Shown here: positions 33,107 through 44,760 of the stretch, piece after piece
Layout of the letters: every line of letters begins with the position of its first letter
How positions within the stretch are numbered: position 1 is the stretch's first letter
Source: Vanilla planifolia
Taxonomy: Eukaryota > Streptophyta > Magnoliopsida > Asparagales > Orchidaceae
Assembly (NCBI GenBank): GCA_023846275.1
Contig: CM043865.1
Span: forward strand, 6,932,068 to 6,996,067
Direction of reading: 5' to 3'
DNA length: 64,000 nucleotides
The notes under the pieces: generated by a model
What the model was told of the DNA's origin: nothing
Databases searched by the model: none
What the model saw: the letters and a program-made list of their open reading frames with translations, nothing else
Program-made: the position numbers and the translations under genes

Positions 33107-35735
33107 ACCCATAAAAAGATATGTATTTAGATTGATTCTTTAGTGCTGTATGAGACATGAAAGATCAAATCAGTTTTGACATTTTAGTTTTTCTGATAAT
33201 ATAATTGTAGTTGTTTTAATGTATCGTATCAACCTTTTTAACTAGTTGACAAAATAGTAGTAGAAATTATCAATTTTAACTGAAATTGTGTTTATTAATA
33301 ATCATTTTATAAATTTAGTCATAGAGTTTAAGTTTGTTGAATTTATAAATATCATAGAAGTTATATTGATGAATATATGTAAAAATAAGAGAAAATGTTT
33401 TCTTGAAGAGGAAGAGATAATATTCTCTTTTGAAGAATATTTTTTATAAAATATTAAGAGATCTTGTTTAGATTGTGAAAATTTATTTTGCTATATTTGT
33501 AATATTTATTATATCTGAGTGAATTTATTTTATTGTTGTATGATTTTATATTTTGAATTTATGGTTTTGATTATAATAGATTTTTTTTAAATTATATAAA
33601 TTTGGTACTTCAATTTTTTAATTTTGTCATTATTATTATTATTCATTCTAGATTAAGATTTATTATGTATGCATCATTGTGTAGAAATTAAATTCTAAAT
33701 GATACAATATTAGAGATTTAGTTGGGTCTCATGACCAAAGCATGAGATTGAGAAATTTGATGGGTCCAAGACATTTTGATTCATGGTGGTTTAAAATGTG
33801 AGGTATACTAAACAAGTATGTATTTAAATCAATTCTTTAGTGTTGTATGAGAAATGAAAGATCAAACAGGTTTTGACTTTTTAGTTTTTTCTATAATATA
33901 TTTCTACTTGTTTTAATGTATAATATCAATACAAATTAGTAGAACAAATCATCAATTTTAACTCAAATTATGTTCATTAGTAATCATTTTATAAATTTAG
34001 TTATAGAGTTTAATTTTGTTGAATTTATAAATACTATAGATGTTATAAAAGTGAATATATGTGAAAATAAGGGTTAAATTGTTTTCTTAAAGAGAAAGAG
34101 ATATTATTCTCTTTTGAAGAACTTTCTTTATAAGAGATTAAGAGATATTGTTTTTATTGTGAGAATTTATTTTTTATATATTTGTAATATTTATTGTATA
34201 TGAGTGAATTTATTTTATTGTTGTATAATTTTATATTTTGAATTTATGGTTTTGATTGTAGTAGTTTTTTTTTAAAATTATATAAATTTGTTACCTTAAT
34301 TTTTTTTTTAATTTTGTCATTATTGTTATTATTTATTTTAATTTTATTATTTATGCATCATTGTGTATAAATTAAGTTCTAATGATATAATATAAGAGAT
34401 TTAGTTGGATCTCATGACCAAAAAAGGTATTTATAAATTAAAAAAATATGTATTTATAATTTTGCTTTGGTGGGAGGGTAGGAGTTGTTGGTGAACCCAT
34501 TAAAAAGTATGTATTTAGATCAATTTTTTAGTGTTATATGAGAAATGAAAGATCAAACAAGTTTTGATATTTTAGTTTTTCCTATAATATATTTCTACTT
34601 ATTTTAATTATAATATCAAAATTTTTACTAATAAACAAATCAGTAGAACAAATCATCAATTTTAACTCAAATTGTGTTTATCAGTAATCATTTTGTAAAT
34701 TTAGTCAAAGTTTTATTTTGTTCAACTTATAAATACTATAGATGTTATAAAGGTGAATATATGTAAAAATAAGAGTTAAAATGTTTTCTTACAGAGAAAG
34801 AGATATTATTCTATTTTGAAGAATTTTCTTTGTAAGAGATTAAGAGATTTTGTTTTTATTGTGAGAATTTATTTTTTATATATTTATAATATTTATTATA
34901 TCTGAGTGAGTTTATTTTATTATTATATAATTTTATATTTTAAATTTGTGGTTTTGATTAAAATATTTTTTTAAAATTATATAAATTTTTTATCTCAGTT
35001 TTTTTAATTTTGTCATTATTGTTATTATTGATTTTAGTTTTATTATTTATGCATCATTATATAGAAATTAAGTTCTAATGATACAATATCAAAGATTTAG
35101 TTGGAACTCATGACCAAAATATAAGATCGAAAAATTTGATGGGTCCAAGAGATTTTGGTTTTTCTTGGTTTAAAATGAGTGGGATGCTAACCCATGTTGC
35201 ATAGGGTTGGGGGAAGGGGAGTTGTTATTGAACCAATAAAAAAGTATGTATTTAGACCAATTCTTCAGTGTTGTATGAGAAATAAAAGATCAAACTAGTT
35301 TTTACATTTTAGTTTTTTTTCTATAATATACTTCTACATTTTTTAATATTTAATATCTACTTCCTTACAAATAAACAAATCATTAATTTTAATTCAAATT
35401 GTGTTTATTAGTAACCATTTAATAAATTTAGTCATAGAATTTAATTTTATTGAATTTGTAAATGCTATAGATGTTATATAGATGAAAATGTGTAAAAATA
35501 AGAGTTAAAAAATTTTCTTAAAGAGAGAGATATTCTCTTTTGAAGAATGTTCTTTATAAGAGATTAAGTGATATTGTTTATATTTTGAGAATTTTTTTAT
35601 ATATTTTAATATTTATTATATTTGAGTGAATTTATTTTATTGTTTGTATGATTTTATATTTTGAATTTATGATTTCAATTATAATAGATTTTTTTAAAAT
35701 TATATAAATTTGTTATCTCAATTTTTTTAAAATCC
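33095..35735. repeat. Four tandem copies of a ~0.7 kb AT-rich unit downstream of the DOT4-like gene
   Basis: Units start near 33103, 33811, 34491 and 35226 with lengths of about 705, 680, 735 and 510 bp. Each begins with AAGTATGTATTTAGA-like sequence followed by TTCTTTAGTGTTGTATGAGA, contains AAATCATCAATTTTAACTCA, GTGTTTATTAGTAATCATTT, GAGATATTATTCTCTTTTGA and a TTGATGGGTCCAAGA-type end. Unit 2 lacks part of this end and unit 4 lacks the last ~190 bp. Units 1, 3 and 4 open with GGTGAACCCATAAAAAG-like sequence, which in unit 1 includes the TGG TGA stop of the DOT4-like gene. No coding capacity. Confidence 0.88.
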
Positions 35736-38517
35736 ATTTTGAATTGAAACATTTTTATTAATAAAAAAACTATTTTAACAATTGAAATATTCAAAACCTT
35801 TAAAATTTAATTGTTCATACAAATATTAAATTCTAAGGCAACATTATGACTAAGATCTTGTTACCTGTCTTTTTTCATAAATAAGATAAAACTGACTCAA
35901 AAGAAACATATCAATATGAAAAAATAAACATCTTTTATCCCTTGCTGCTCTTTGGTATCCCATGGTATATCTCAATCTCATATAAGCCTAAAATTATTAT
36001 ATCAAAAATAGACTGAACTAATTATCACTAGCTTAGTGACAAATATATGTACATATATGTAAAGAAAATAATTTTGAGTTAATACAGGCATAAGTAAATT
36101 CCAAGAAAAATAATATATAAAAAGTATGTGAATAAACAGTATAAGTAAATATAATTTTATGTAAAAGTTTTTTACTCCTTTATCTTTTCATTATATTTAT
36201 GAATTGGTTTTTTTTAATTTTTCATCTCCTTAAGGGTTGGCCTAAGATAAAATTACTTTATAAATGATTGGACATATTTAAGAATATTTTATTCTAATAT
36301 AAATAACTTAGTTGAATGACTCATTTAGCTCATCTCTAAAACTATCATTTTAGAATGGTAGTTGCCACTTTAGATAATCCTCCCTTCACTAATCTTGTTA
36401 TCTCTTTTATTTTATCCTTCTTTTTCTCTTTTCATAATCATATATTTTCTTTTCTTTGGTGACTACTATCATAAGTAGTAATTAATATTTTTTTTCCTTT
36501 GATGTTGTATTGTACAATATTCCTTTAAGTTGATTATATTAATATGATACCCATAATCATACATGTATGATTAATATTTGTTCATTCAGCTCAACTGTTC
36601 TCATGACATCTTACCTTAAGATGTCATTTATCATAATTATCTTATTCATATATTTTCTCACTTAAAGTCATTATACTTAGACAATTATTTTGATTAAATT
36701 ATATTATGTATTTTGAGTTTAATTGTCTATTACATTTTTGTTCATACTTAATTAAATTTTCCTTCTCATATAAACCCTTGTGGTTATGCATGATAAAACA
36801 CTTAACCATAGTTATACGATTTTTTTAATGCACTTGTATAATTTGTGTTTGCCTTAACCATTTGTTTCTTCTTCCATTGTACTATATGATATATATTATC
36901 ATATTATAAAACATATTTAAAAACTTGAAAGTACACTAAAAAAATTCATTGAAATATAACTTGATTCGAATCAGTAGTATTTTCTCAATCTACAATTCCT
37001 ATCTCTTTAGAATCATCAATAAATCTTAATGACATTAATTCTTTTTATTTTAACATATGATGAATTTAAATTAATCAAAATAATTTGTCTTATTTTTATA
37101 AGGATCTTGTTTAGAAAAAAATTGATTAAATTATAATTGAGTATTGAGAAACTTTTGACATTATGAAAAAAAATTAAAGGAGCACCTACCAAAAATTCTC
37201 TATGTATAAACTTTTGGTTGAGAGGTATAGCATGCTAAATTATATATTTTGCACTAATCAAAGTAATTAAAGATAATCAAAAGATAGATTGGCAAAAAAG
37301 ACATTTTGTTCTTATGTCAATTAAAATACATTGATCTAGGATTGAATGAAACCTAGATGAGGGGCTCATCACATTTCAGTTTAGAAATGAATGAAATTTT
37401 TCGCAATTTGTAGAACGATAAAATATGACATAGACCTGAGAAACTTATAATGGAAAATTTTTAATGAGAGCAAAGATATTTGATTTGATCAAAGCAATAA
37501 TCAAATTTTACAAGATTTTTAGAATGCGAATTATGAAGAAAAAACAATAAGAACTCTCTCAAATTATTTTGATATTTTGATAACAAAACTTTTATAAGGG
37601 AAAGGAGTCAAAGCATTATGATTTTTTATATCGTAATTTTGGAAACTTTCATTGAATGAAATAAGAATTAATAATAATTTTAAAAATTTTGGAGACTAGT
37701 TTAAGTCCAAAATTGTATGATTTATGTATCAAAATGAAGCAACTTGAAGAACAAAATATTTTCAAAATAATTTGTTGAATTTATAAGAATTTATTGGGAG
37801 AAAAATTTCAAGAAAAAAAGTAGAAAGCTAGAAATTGAAAAACTATAGCCAAAAACTTCTCAAACCTTTGATGGCTCATATTTTTCTTTCGAATGCCCAT
37901 CAAAGTCCAACCTTCTCCCATGCATACAATGGCAATGAGGCTACTACATGCTAGCTCTTGCTGAAGGGATAACATAATTAAATCAACCCAAAATCAAGAG
38001 AACGGAACATTTGGAATGAAATCTTCTCCTTTTCCAAGCTAATCCAATTTCTTTAATATAGCATATAATATAGATGTTGAGAAATAGATTTTAGCTATGT
38101 AAGAAACAATAAAATCTTTTAATAAAATTAAAGTTGAAAGAAAAATATTGGCTAAAAGGGAGTTTTCTAAAAGAAATACAAAATCTTTAGTTTAAAAGAA
38201 AAAAGGTACAAAACCATGACTAATTACAACCTTGTAAACTTTTCATGAGATAATCAATCACAATCACAATATTTATCAGAGGTAAACATTTATTATATTT
38301 TAATTCAAATGTTGTTCAAGTACTATCATCAATGAATTCAAGCATGGATAATATTTATTAAGATAATGTTCATTGTATAAATTTCAATTCAAATTGTGAT
38401 AATATTTATTAACTTCACGTATTTAAATATAAAATCATATAATCATAATTAAAAATAAATATATATAACAGGACTCTCTACCCTTTTCCCAATACCGTCA
38501 TTTTAACAGCAATAACC
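35736..38517. other. AT-rich intergenic region, no gene recognised
   Basis: About 2.8 kb of strongly AT-rich sequence without open frames of note or obvious repeats. The last few hundred bases would hold the promoter of the P-class PPR gene. Confidence 0.55.
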
Positions 38518-39783
38518 ATGAAGAAAGCCGGAAAAGTGACTCCTTTTCGGCTTACCTCCCTCCTCCGGGTCGAGAAAGACCCTAACCTCGCCCTGCAGCG
38601 ATTCCGTAGCCCCAACCCCGAAATGAATCCCCCTCCTAAGCCCTTCCGATACAGCGCTCGATCCTATGATATCATCATCTGCAGGTTAGGTCAGGCGCGG
38701 ATGTTTTCGGAGATGGAGCAAATTATCGATCAAATGGCTAACGAGACTCCCCGTTTCACCCCCAAAGAAGCGCTCTTTGGCCGCATCATCTCCTTTTATG
38801 GCCGCGCCCATATGCCAAAGAAGGCCCTCTTTACCTTCCAAAGAATACCATCCTTCGGCTGCCGCCGTACCATCAGGTCTTTTAACATCCTCCTCGACGC
38901 TCTTCTCCGCTGCGGTGAAATAGGCGAAATTCAATGCCTCGGCTGTGAGCTTGAAGCAGCGGATTTTCCGCCTGACGCTTGCACGTACAACATCCTCATA
39001 CGTGCTCGTGCTGCTTCCGGGTCGCTCCATGGTGCGTGCGAACTGTTCGACGAAATGCGCACAGAAGGGATCTCGCCGAACATCGCCACATTCGGGACCC
39101 TTGTCTCCGCCCTCTGTTCTGCTTCGCGGATAGACGAAGCCTTTCGCGTAAAAGAGGAGATGCTGCGCATTTACGATGTAAAACCGAACGTGTACATATA
39201 CACTTCCCTGATAAAGTCGCTCTGCATGGAGAACGCACTCGATCGAGCTATTAGATTAAAGGACGAGATGGCAATGGACTCCGATTTGGGTCTCGATGCC
39301 GCTGTCTACACTACTCTGATCCGCGCGCTCTTCCGCGCTGGGAGGAAGGGGGAGGTAGTTGGAGTAATGGAGGAGATGAAGGAGAAGGGGGTGAAACCAG
39401 ATGCGGCCACTTTCAACGCGATGATCGCGGGTTTCTGCGAGGAGGAGGACTTCGAGGGTGCGCTCGAGGTGTTGAGGGAGATGAAGCGGAGGGGGTGCAA
39501 ACCGGAAGTGGTGAGCTACAACATCCTCTTGATGGGCATGTGCAGGGCGGGACAGTGGAGGAATGCGCGTGATCTGTTCGAGGATATGCCTAGGCGAGGG
39601 TGTCGGCCCGACGTGGTGACGTATCGCTCGCTGTTCGACGGGATGTGCGCAGCAGGGGAGGTTAGAGAGGTGGCTCGCTTACTGGAGGAAATGGTTTTCC
39701 ATAGGTACTCGCCGGCGGCAACCAGCTTGACGAAGTTAGTGGAGGTACTGCTGGGAGAGGAGAGATTGAGCTCGGGAAGTTGA
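38518..39783 (+). CDS. P-class PPR protein, At1g53330-like
   Basis: A 421-residue intronless protein starting at ATG 38518 (context AACCATGA). The N-terminus SPFRL-like TPFRLTSLLRVEKDPNLALQ, the RYSARSYDIIICRLGQARMF block, then consecutive 35-residue P-type repeats from about residue 115 (DACTYNILIRARAASGSLHG; NVYIYTSLIKSLCMENALDR; DAATFNAMIAGFCEEEDFEG; EVVSYNILLMGMCRAGQWRN; DVVTYRSLFDGMCAAGEVRE). The layout follows the Arabidopsis protein At1g53330 closely, which as I recall it is about 50 residues longer at its C-terminus, so this copy ends early or the family tail is not conserved. P-class proteins bind organelle RNA and stabilise, process or help translate it. The gene is markedly GC-rich compared with its surroundings and lies tail-to-tail with the DUF641 gene, 346 bp apart. 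Confidence 0.92.
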   Translation: MKKAGKVTPFRLTSLLRVEKDPNLALQRFRSPNPEMNPPPKPFRYSARSYDIIICRLGQARMFSEMEQIIDQMANETPRFTPKEALFGRIISFYGRAHMPKKALFTFQRIPSFGCRRTIRSFNILLDALLRCGEIGEIQCLGCELEAADFPPDACTYNILIRARAASGSLHGACELFDEMRTEGISPNIATFGTLVSALCSASRIDEAFRVKEEMLRIYDVKPNVYIYTSLIKSLCMENALDRAIRLKDEMAMDSDLGLDAAVYTTLIRALFRAGRKGEVVGVMEEMKEKGVKPDAATFNAMIAGFCEEEDFEGALEVLREMKRRGCKPEVVSYNILLMGMCRAGQWRNARDLFEDMPRRGCRPDVVTYRSLFDGMCAAGEVREVARLLEEMVFHRYSPAATSLTKLVEVLLGEERLSSGS

Positions 39784-40129
39784 TGGATTTCTTGAGGCAC
39801 TCATAAAATTTCTTTCACGCTTCAAATTTGGTAGCACAAATCTAGTTATAAATATCCAAAATGACCTCAAGTGACGAGCCAATCAGCGTGGAAACAATAT
39901 TTAAAATACACTATCTCGGTTCATTTAACCATGGAGTGTACTTAAAAAAAATGGAACACGTTTGGACGGCTGCGACCACGCTCATCGAATAAATTGCACG
40001 GATGGGATATCAATGGACTGTGTACCGCAATATAAAAAATCTGAGCAAAGGCCCCTCCCAGATGTGCACAACTGCTGTTATGTGGTCAGCAAATGGCCCA
40101 TATTTCGTCCGACAACGTCACGACCGTCA
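39784..40129. other. Short spacer between two convergent genes
   Basis: About 350 bp that must hold the 3' ends and poly(A) signals of both flanking genes. No further feature seen. Confidence 0.5.
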
Positions 40130-41476
40130 TTACACTTTGCCGTTGCTGTACACCAGGTAGATGCGGCACTGGATCACCGTCTTCCCCACCACAAAACCGG
40201 GCATCACCGTGAATCCTACGACCGGTTGATTGTCGCCGACGCCACCATCCTCTACCTCATCCTCCGCAACGCTCTCCATGTAGACATCCGAGAAACGGCT
40301 CCCTTTTCTAGCCTCAAAGATAGTTTTTTTCTCCACCGCCTCGAACGAGAAGAAAAGGCAGTGGAGCAGCCATACTCTTCTCGTCATTTCCGCAAACCTC
40401 TCGAAGAACTTCGTCTCCGGCCACCCCCTACCGTAGCTGACCAAAGTCCTCTGATCTAGGTCTCCAAAGATCGAAACTTCCATCTTGTGATGCACCATCT
40501 CCAAATACTTTCCTCTGCAGAACTTCTCAAATTGGGGATTCCTCGCAAAGCATTCCTTCGCCTTAACAAATTTCAGCTCGGTGAACTCTGCGAAGCACTG
40601 TAGGCGGTCTTTCAACGGACCGCCGAGACCGAAGTCTGGGTTGCCGAAATCAGAGAACAATAAATACGATACATAGGACTCAAGAGCGAGGCTGGAGCTC
40701 CGGCGCCGGCGGAAGCAGATATCGGGTTGGATGGCGGCGGCGGCAGCGTCAATGTCCCAACCGGCCGATTCCATTTCTTGGGTCATGACTTTGACGAAGG
40801 AACGGATAGATTTCGTGGCTGAGCGTAGGAGTGTGAGAAAGTGGGCGGGGTTAAGGCCTGAGAGGTGCAGGTCATCGAGAGACGAAAGGGTCCGTCCGGG
40901 TCGTAGTCGAGCATCAAGAGTCCGACACCGTTTCTCAGCAACCTTGAGGTCGGATTGCAGAGAGGCGACTTCGGAATCCTTAGATTTAATCTCGGCCTCG
41001 AGCTTCGCAATGATGATCTTGTAGGTCATGAGAAGGTTCCGTTGCTCCTCAACCTGCGCAGCCAGAGGTGAAGTGGCGGCAAGATGGTTGCTGGAAAAGC
41101 TCTGCTTGAGCTCCGATAGGCGCTTGAGCTCTGTAATGATCACTCGATCCGCGGACTGGACAGCATCGGGGTTGTATGGAGACTGGGCGAGCTGGAGTTG
41201 GGCATAGGCTGCCTTGATGGCAGAGACAACGGCGAAGATATTCGCGACGAGGATTTCGGTTTCCTTCCTCCTTTCGCATCTGGGAGAAAGGGCTTGCGGT
41301 AGAACGCGGGAGTGATGGCCGTGGTTTTCCGAAAGCTTGATCTTGTAGAGGGCGTCGTCATCCTCGCCGTCGCCGGAGCCAGTGGTAGCGCGGTGGAGGC
41401 TGAAGAACTTCGTGATTGCCTTTGCGAGAGAGCCGATACTGAACGGTGGAGGCGCCACCGAGGTAGAAGAATCCAT
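40130..41476 (-). CDS. DUF641 / GIL1-like (gravitropic-in-the-light) protein
   Basis: A 448-residue intronless protein. The first real ATG is at 41476 (MDSSTSVAPPPF); the frame is open upstream but starts with TTG. Features in order: a serine-rich N-terminus with SLAKAITKFF (about 14-25), the DUF641 core ETEILVANIFAVVSAIKAAYA followed by QLQLAQSPYNPDAVQSADRV (about 72-115), a coiled coil (about 138-192, QRNLLMTYKIIIAKLEAEIK), LDDLHLSGLNPAHFLTLL, SIRSFVKVMTQEMESAGWDI, and a C-terminus with VWLLHCLFFSFE and GFTVMPGFVVGKTVIQC. Family members include GIL1 (light control of gravitropism), IRKI and UNE1; most have no known biochemical activity. Its GC content is high, like that of the convergent PPR neighbour. 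Confidence 0.92.
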   Translation of the reverse strand: MDSSTSVAPPPFSIGSLAKAITKFFSLHRATTGSGDGEDDDALYKIKLSENHGHHSRVLPQALSPRCERRKETEILVANIFAVVSAIKAAYAQLQLAQSPYNPDAVQSADRVIITELKRLSELKQSFSSNHLAATSPLAAQVEEQRNLLMTYKIIIAKLEAEIKSKDSEVASLQSDLKVAEKRCRTLDARLRPGRTLSSLDDLHLSGLNPAHFLTLLRSATKSIRSFVKVMTQEMESAGWDIDAAAAAIQPDICFRRRRSSSLALESYVSYLLFSDFGNPDFGLGGPLKDRLQCFAEFTELKFVKAKECFARNPQFEKFCRGKYLEMVHHKMEVSIFGDLDQRTLVSYGRGWPETKFFERFAEMTRRVWLLHCLFFSFEAVEKKTIFEARKGSRFSDVYMESVAEDEVEDGGVGDNQPVVGFTVMPGFVVGKTVIQCRIYLVYSNGKV

Positions 41477-41545
41477 ACTGGTAGGCGAATATCGAAAACC
41501 CAACTAAAACGGAGGAAGAGGAGGAGAACCAAAGTGCTTGCTTAA

Positions 41546-44500
41546 GTGCAGCCGTATCGGTCCATTGGGCAACGTTGGACAGCCAAGTTGAACTTTAAAT
41601 GTAAAAAAAAATGTCCATTCAAATCCTTTTTTGGTCAATACGGAATAGACCATTGGGCTTATTTTATATTATATAAGTCCAACTTTTCCAACACATCTCA
41701 GCCTATTGTCGACAAACAAACGTACTCCCCTCTGTGGCTGTGCCAACAATAAAGTAAACGTAGGTACAACTGTTTCAATCTCTACTTGCATAATTCAATT
41801 ATATAAAAATAGAAAATAAAAATAGATGATAGAATTCTTCATTTCTATAAAATTATTGTCCAAAGCTTCATGCTGTTTTTCGATCAATCCTCCAATAATA
41901 CATGTATTATATCTAATTTGAGTTTCACTCTCAAAGAGTGTTTGTGGTTGTACATATTGTTTATAATCTCATGTATTTTTCTATGAGATCGATGCGATCT
42001 TTTTGGTAATTGTAGGGTGTAGTGTTGATGAGAGTTGTCTCCTTTTTGTAATGTGGAGTCTTATTTTTGAGACTTATTTATATTTTGGTTTATGATTATT
42101 ATATGGATATCAAGTTTTATATGAAAATCATTATTATTTTATTATTGATATCAGTAGTTTTTGCATCATAATTGATGTTGTTTTTGAAAATACTACTCAT
42201 CTTAATAGAGCTAGTTAGTGTGGTATTGATTCAAGTCTTCTTGATTTTTCTTGTTTTAGAGTGTTAATCATAAACTTGATGTATTTAATTTGGACTAGTT
42301 TTTTAATTTTTTATGAGATATTATGTTTTTTTATCTCATCATCGATGACATTAATATTGTTGTTAGCAATATGTATTTTCATTTTCAATGATTTTGAGAA
42401 AATTAATGTGACTAGTTTTGTTTCATTAGTGTGGTTAACAAGAAAAAATGGAACATATTCTTTGGACCACTTAAGAAATGCTAGTAATGAATATTCTAAA
42501 AGCTCCATAAATAGAAAATAATGCTACTCTTTATGTCTTCATGAAGTTTGATGTACAATGATGAGAAGACATTATATAACATTTTCCTAATATAATGGAT
42601 GCCATCCATATTATCTTTATTATTATATTTTGTCATTTTAGAAATTCCCACTTAAATTTATAAGTTCTTTTAATGGCGAACAAAAGGTAGCAAAAAAGCC
42701 CCTATAATGGGATAAGGATGGCAAGGACAAATAATGGAGATAATCCTACTCTTTTAGATAAACTTATATACTTATGTATAAGGGTTACTCTTTTAAACAT
42801 CAAAGATCTTCAAAAATTTATTTATTTTCATCAACTTAACTTTTTTTTTATTTCGTTAAACATTATTTATAGAAAAATAATCAAAACCTATGCAAAAAAA
42901 TAAAATGAAAAAAATTGTTCTTAATAAAAATATAAAAATAATAAAAAATATAAAAATATATAAAAATATTATGACAGTTTTTTATATGTAGCTTATTATA
43001 ACCAATAGTAAATTAAAAATATAATAAACTAAAGAAGAGCTAAATAAAAAAACTATTCGATTAGTTTGATCATCATCTTAATATAGACTGTCTTACATTT
43101 GTCTAAGCCACAAAAAAACACTTTGCCCCACAATATTGTACTCAAAATGATTCTATGTCAAGCTCAGTAACATTCTCTGTATGTCTTTCATTGAAATCAA
43201 GATATCAAATAGCATCACCACTTGAAAAATTAGACATGCTAATTGTGTGCATCCTCTATCTAACTCTTTTAGTAGTCTAGTTGACTATGATCCAATAATA
43301 AGCAAATGTAACCATCTCTAACATTTAGTACTTACGGATAATAATAATGATATTCTTAATACACTTCATATAATAGTATAAGTTTCAATTTAATAACTAA
43401 AATTAAATTTCTTATCAAATAAATTAAAGAGTAATCTTGTAAAACAAATAAGGAGTTTGGACGGGTGAAATGGGCATAAAGTATAAATTCAATAATCTCA
43501 CATCTAACATAAAAGAATTAAGAAATTGTGAATAGACAATTCATAAGGATTATTTTCTACAAATGGAAAGAAGTTCTTAAAAAACTTGTGATTCAATAAG
43601 AATAATTGGGTTAGGCTCATTTCAGATTCAAGCCTTTTTGTGGCTCAAGTATAGATGAAAAAATAATTTTTTTATTTGAAGGTGAAGTTCTAGGCTTACA
43701 AAATGAACTAGAGCTAGTTTTTTTTTTATCTAAAATAAATTTTAATGCACCATTTATACATTTTGCTCCACAACTCGTTATCTTAGATTGACCCAAGACA
43801 AATTTTTTATAGATGTAATAACATCACACTAAATATATAAAGAAAAATGATAACTAAATCTTATTGAAAATATTTCTTTTATGTATTTCATAAGAAAAAT
43901 TATTATTAGTAATAAAAAAAGGTCATAGATGAGGTCACACTGACACTCCCATTAATAATAGTCTTAAACATATGGAATGTTAAAAATGTTAAAATTTATG
44001 AGGAAATCAATCAAATAGCAAGCTTTATCATCAACAATATTATAGCTAATAATTATAACATTTTTAATTACTTTTGTCTGATGTAAACATCCTAGGAAGA
44101 TAACATGCTTATTCAATTGGGTATTATCCCAAATTTGATAATCAAACAAGTCAAAGTGGTTAAAATAATTAAATGGTCTTTGACTCCAGTGCAGACGATG
44201 AATATAAGCATTATAGGAAATATGCTAGAAATTAACAAGAATGTGGCTTATGGGAGAATTCTTTGTAATGCACAAAAAACTCTTCTTGCTTTCTCCAATT
44301 TTGTTTAGCAAAAAACAATGATAGAAGCTAAACAGAATGCTTTACTCATAGGTTTTCAATTTTACAAAAAAATTGGATTTATGCAATCTAATTATTAAAA
44401 TAGATTGTCTCAACATCTCAAGATTCTTACAAGGTCAGACAAAAATTCCATGAAAGTTGTTGAATATTATTCAACAAATCAGATAAAAAAAGAATTTTGC

Positions 44501-44760
44501 TAATATACAATAAAGCTTATTATATAAAGAAGGAACCAAAATGGTAGGAGTCCATGCAAAATTGATAACAAAAATCTCTAACTATAGCATTTTGGAATGC
44601 TCAATCTTACTACAAGTCCTAAATAAACTTCAATGCATTCTAGTATCCCAACTATCTACAGATCATACAAGGTAGGAAGCATAAACTTCAAAGCTTATAC
44701 CAATACAAAGTGAAAAAGATTGAAATTTTTATAGTGCTAAAAATCATCATACAATGATCA
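41546..44760. other. AT-rich region, no gene recognised
   Basis: 3.2 kb with only short AT-rich frames. A TTGATATCAGTAG string near 42144 vaguely resembles a tRNA-Met primer-binding site, but no matching LTR could be outlined. The right part (from about 43900) may be the lost gag end of the copia element that follows, but I see no gag motif. Confidence 0.45.

Noticed and set aside
39962-40459. 165-codon plus-strand frame
   Set aside because: Two thirds of it is the reverse strand of the DUF641 coding sequence; GC-rich genes often give open antisense frames.
42130-42160. Possible primer-binding site (TTGATATCAGTAG) suggesting another copia LTR ending near 42143
   Set aside because: Too many differences from TGGTATCAGAGC, and no LTR start, target duplication or following gag could be outlined.
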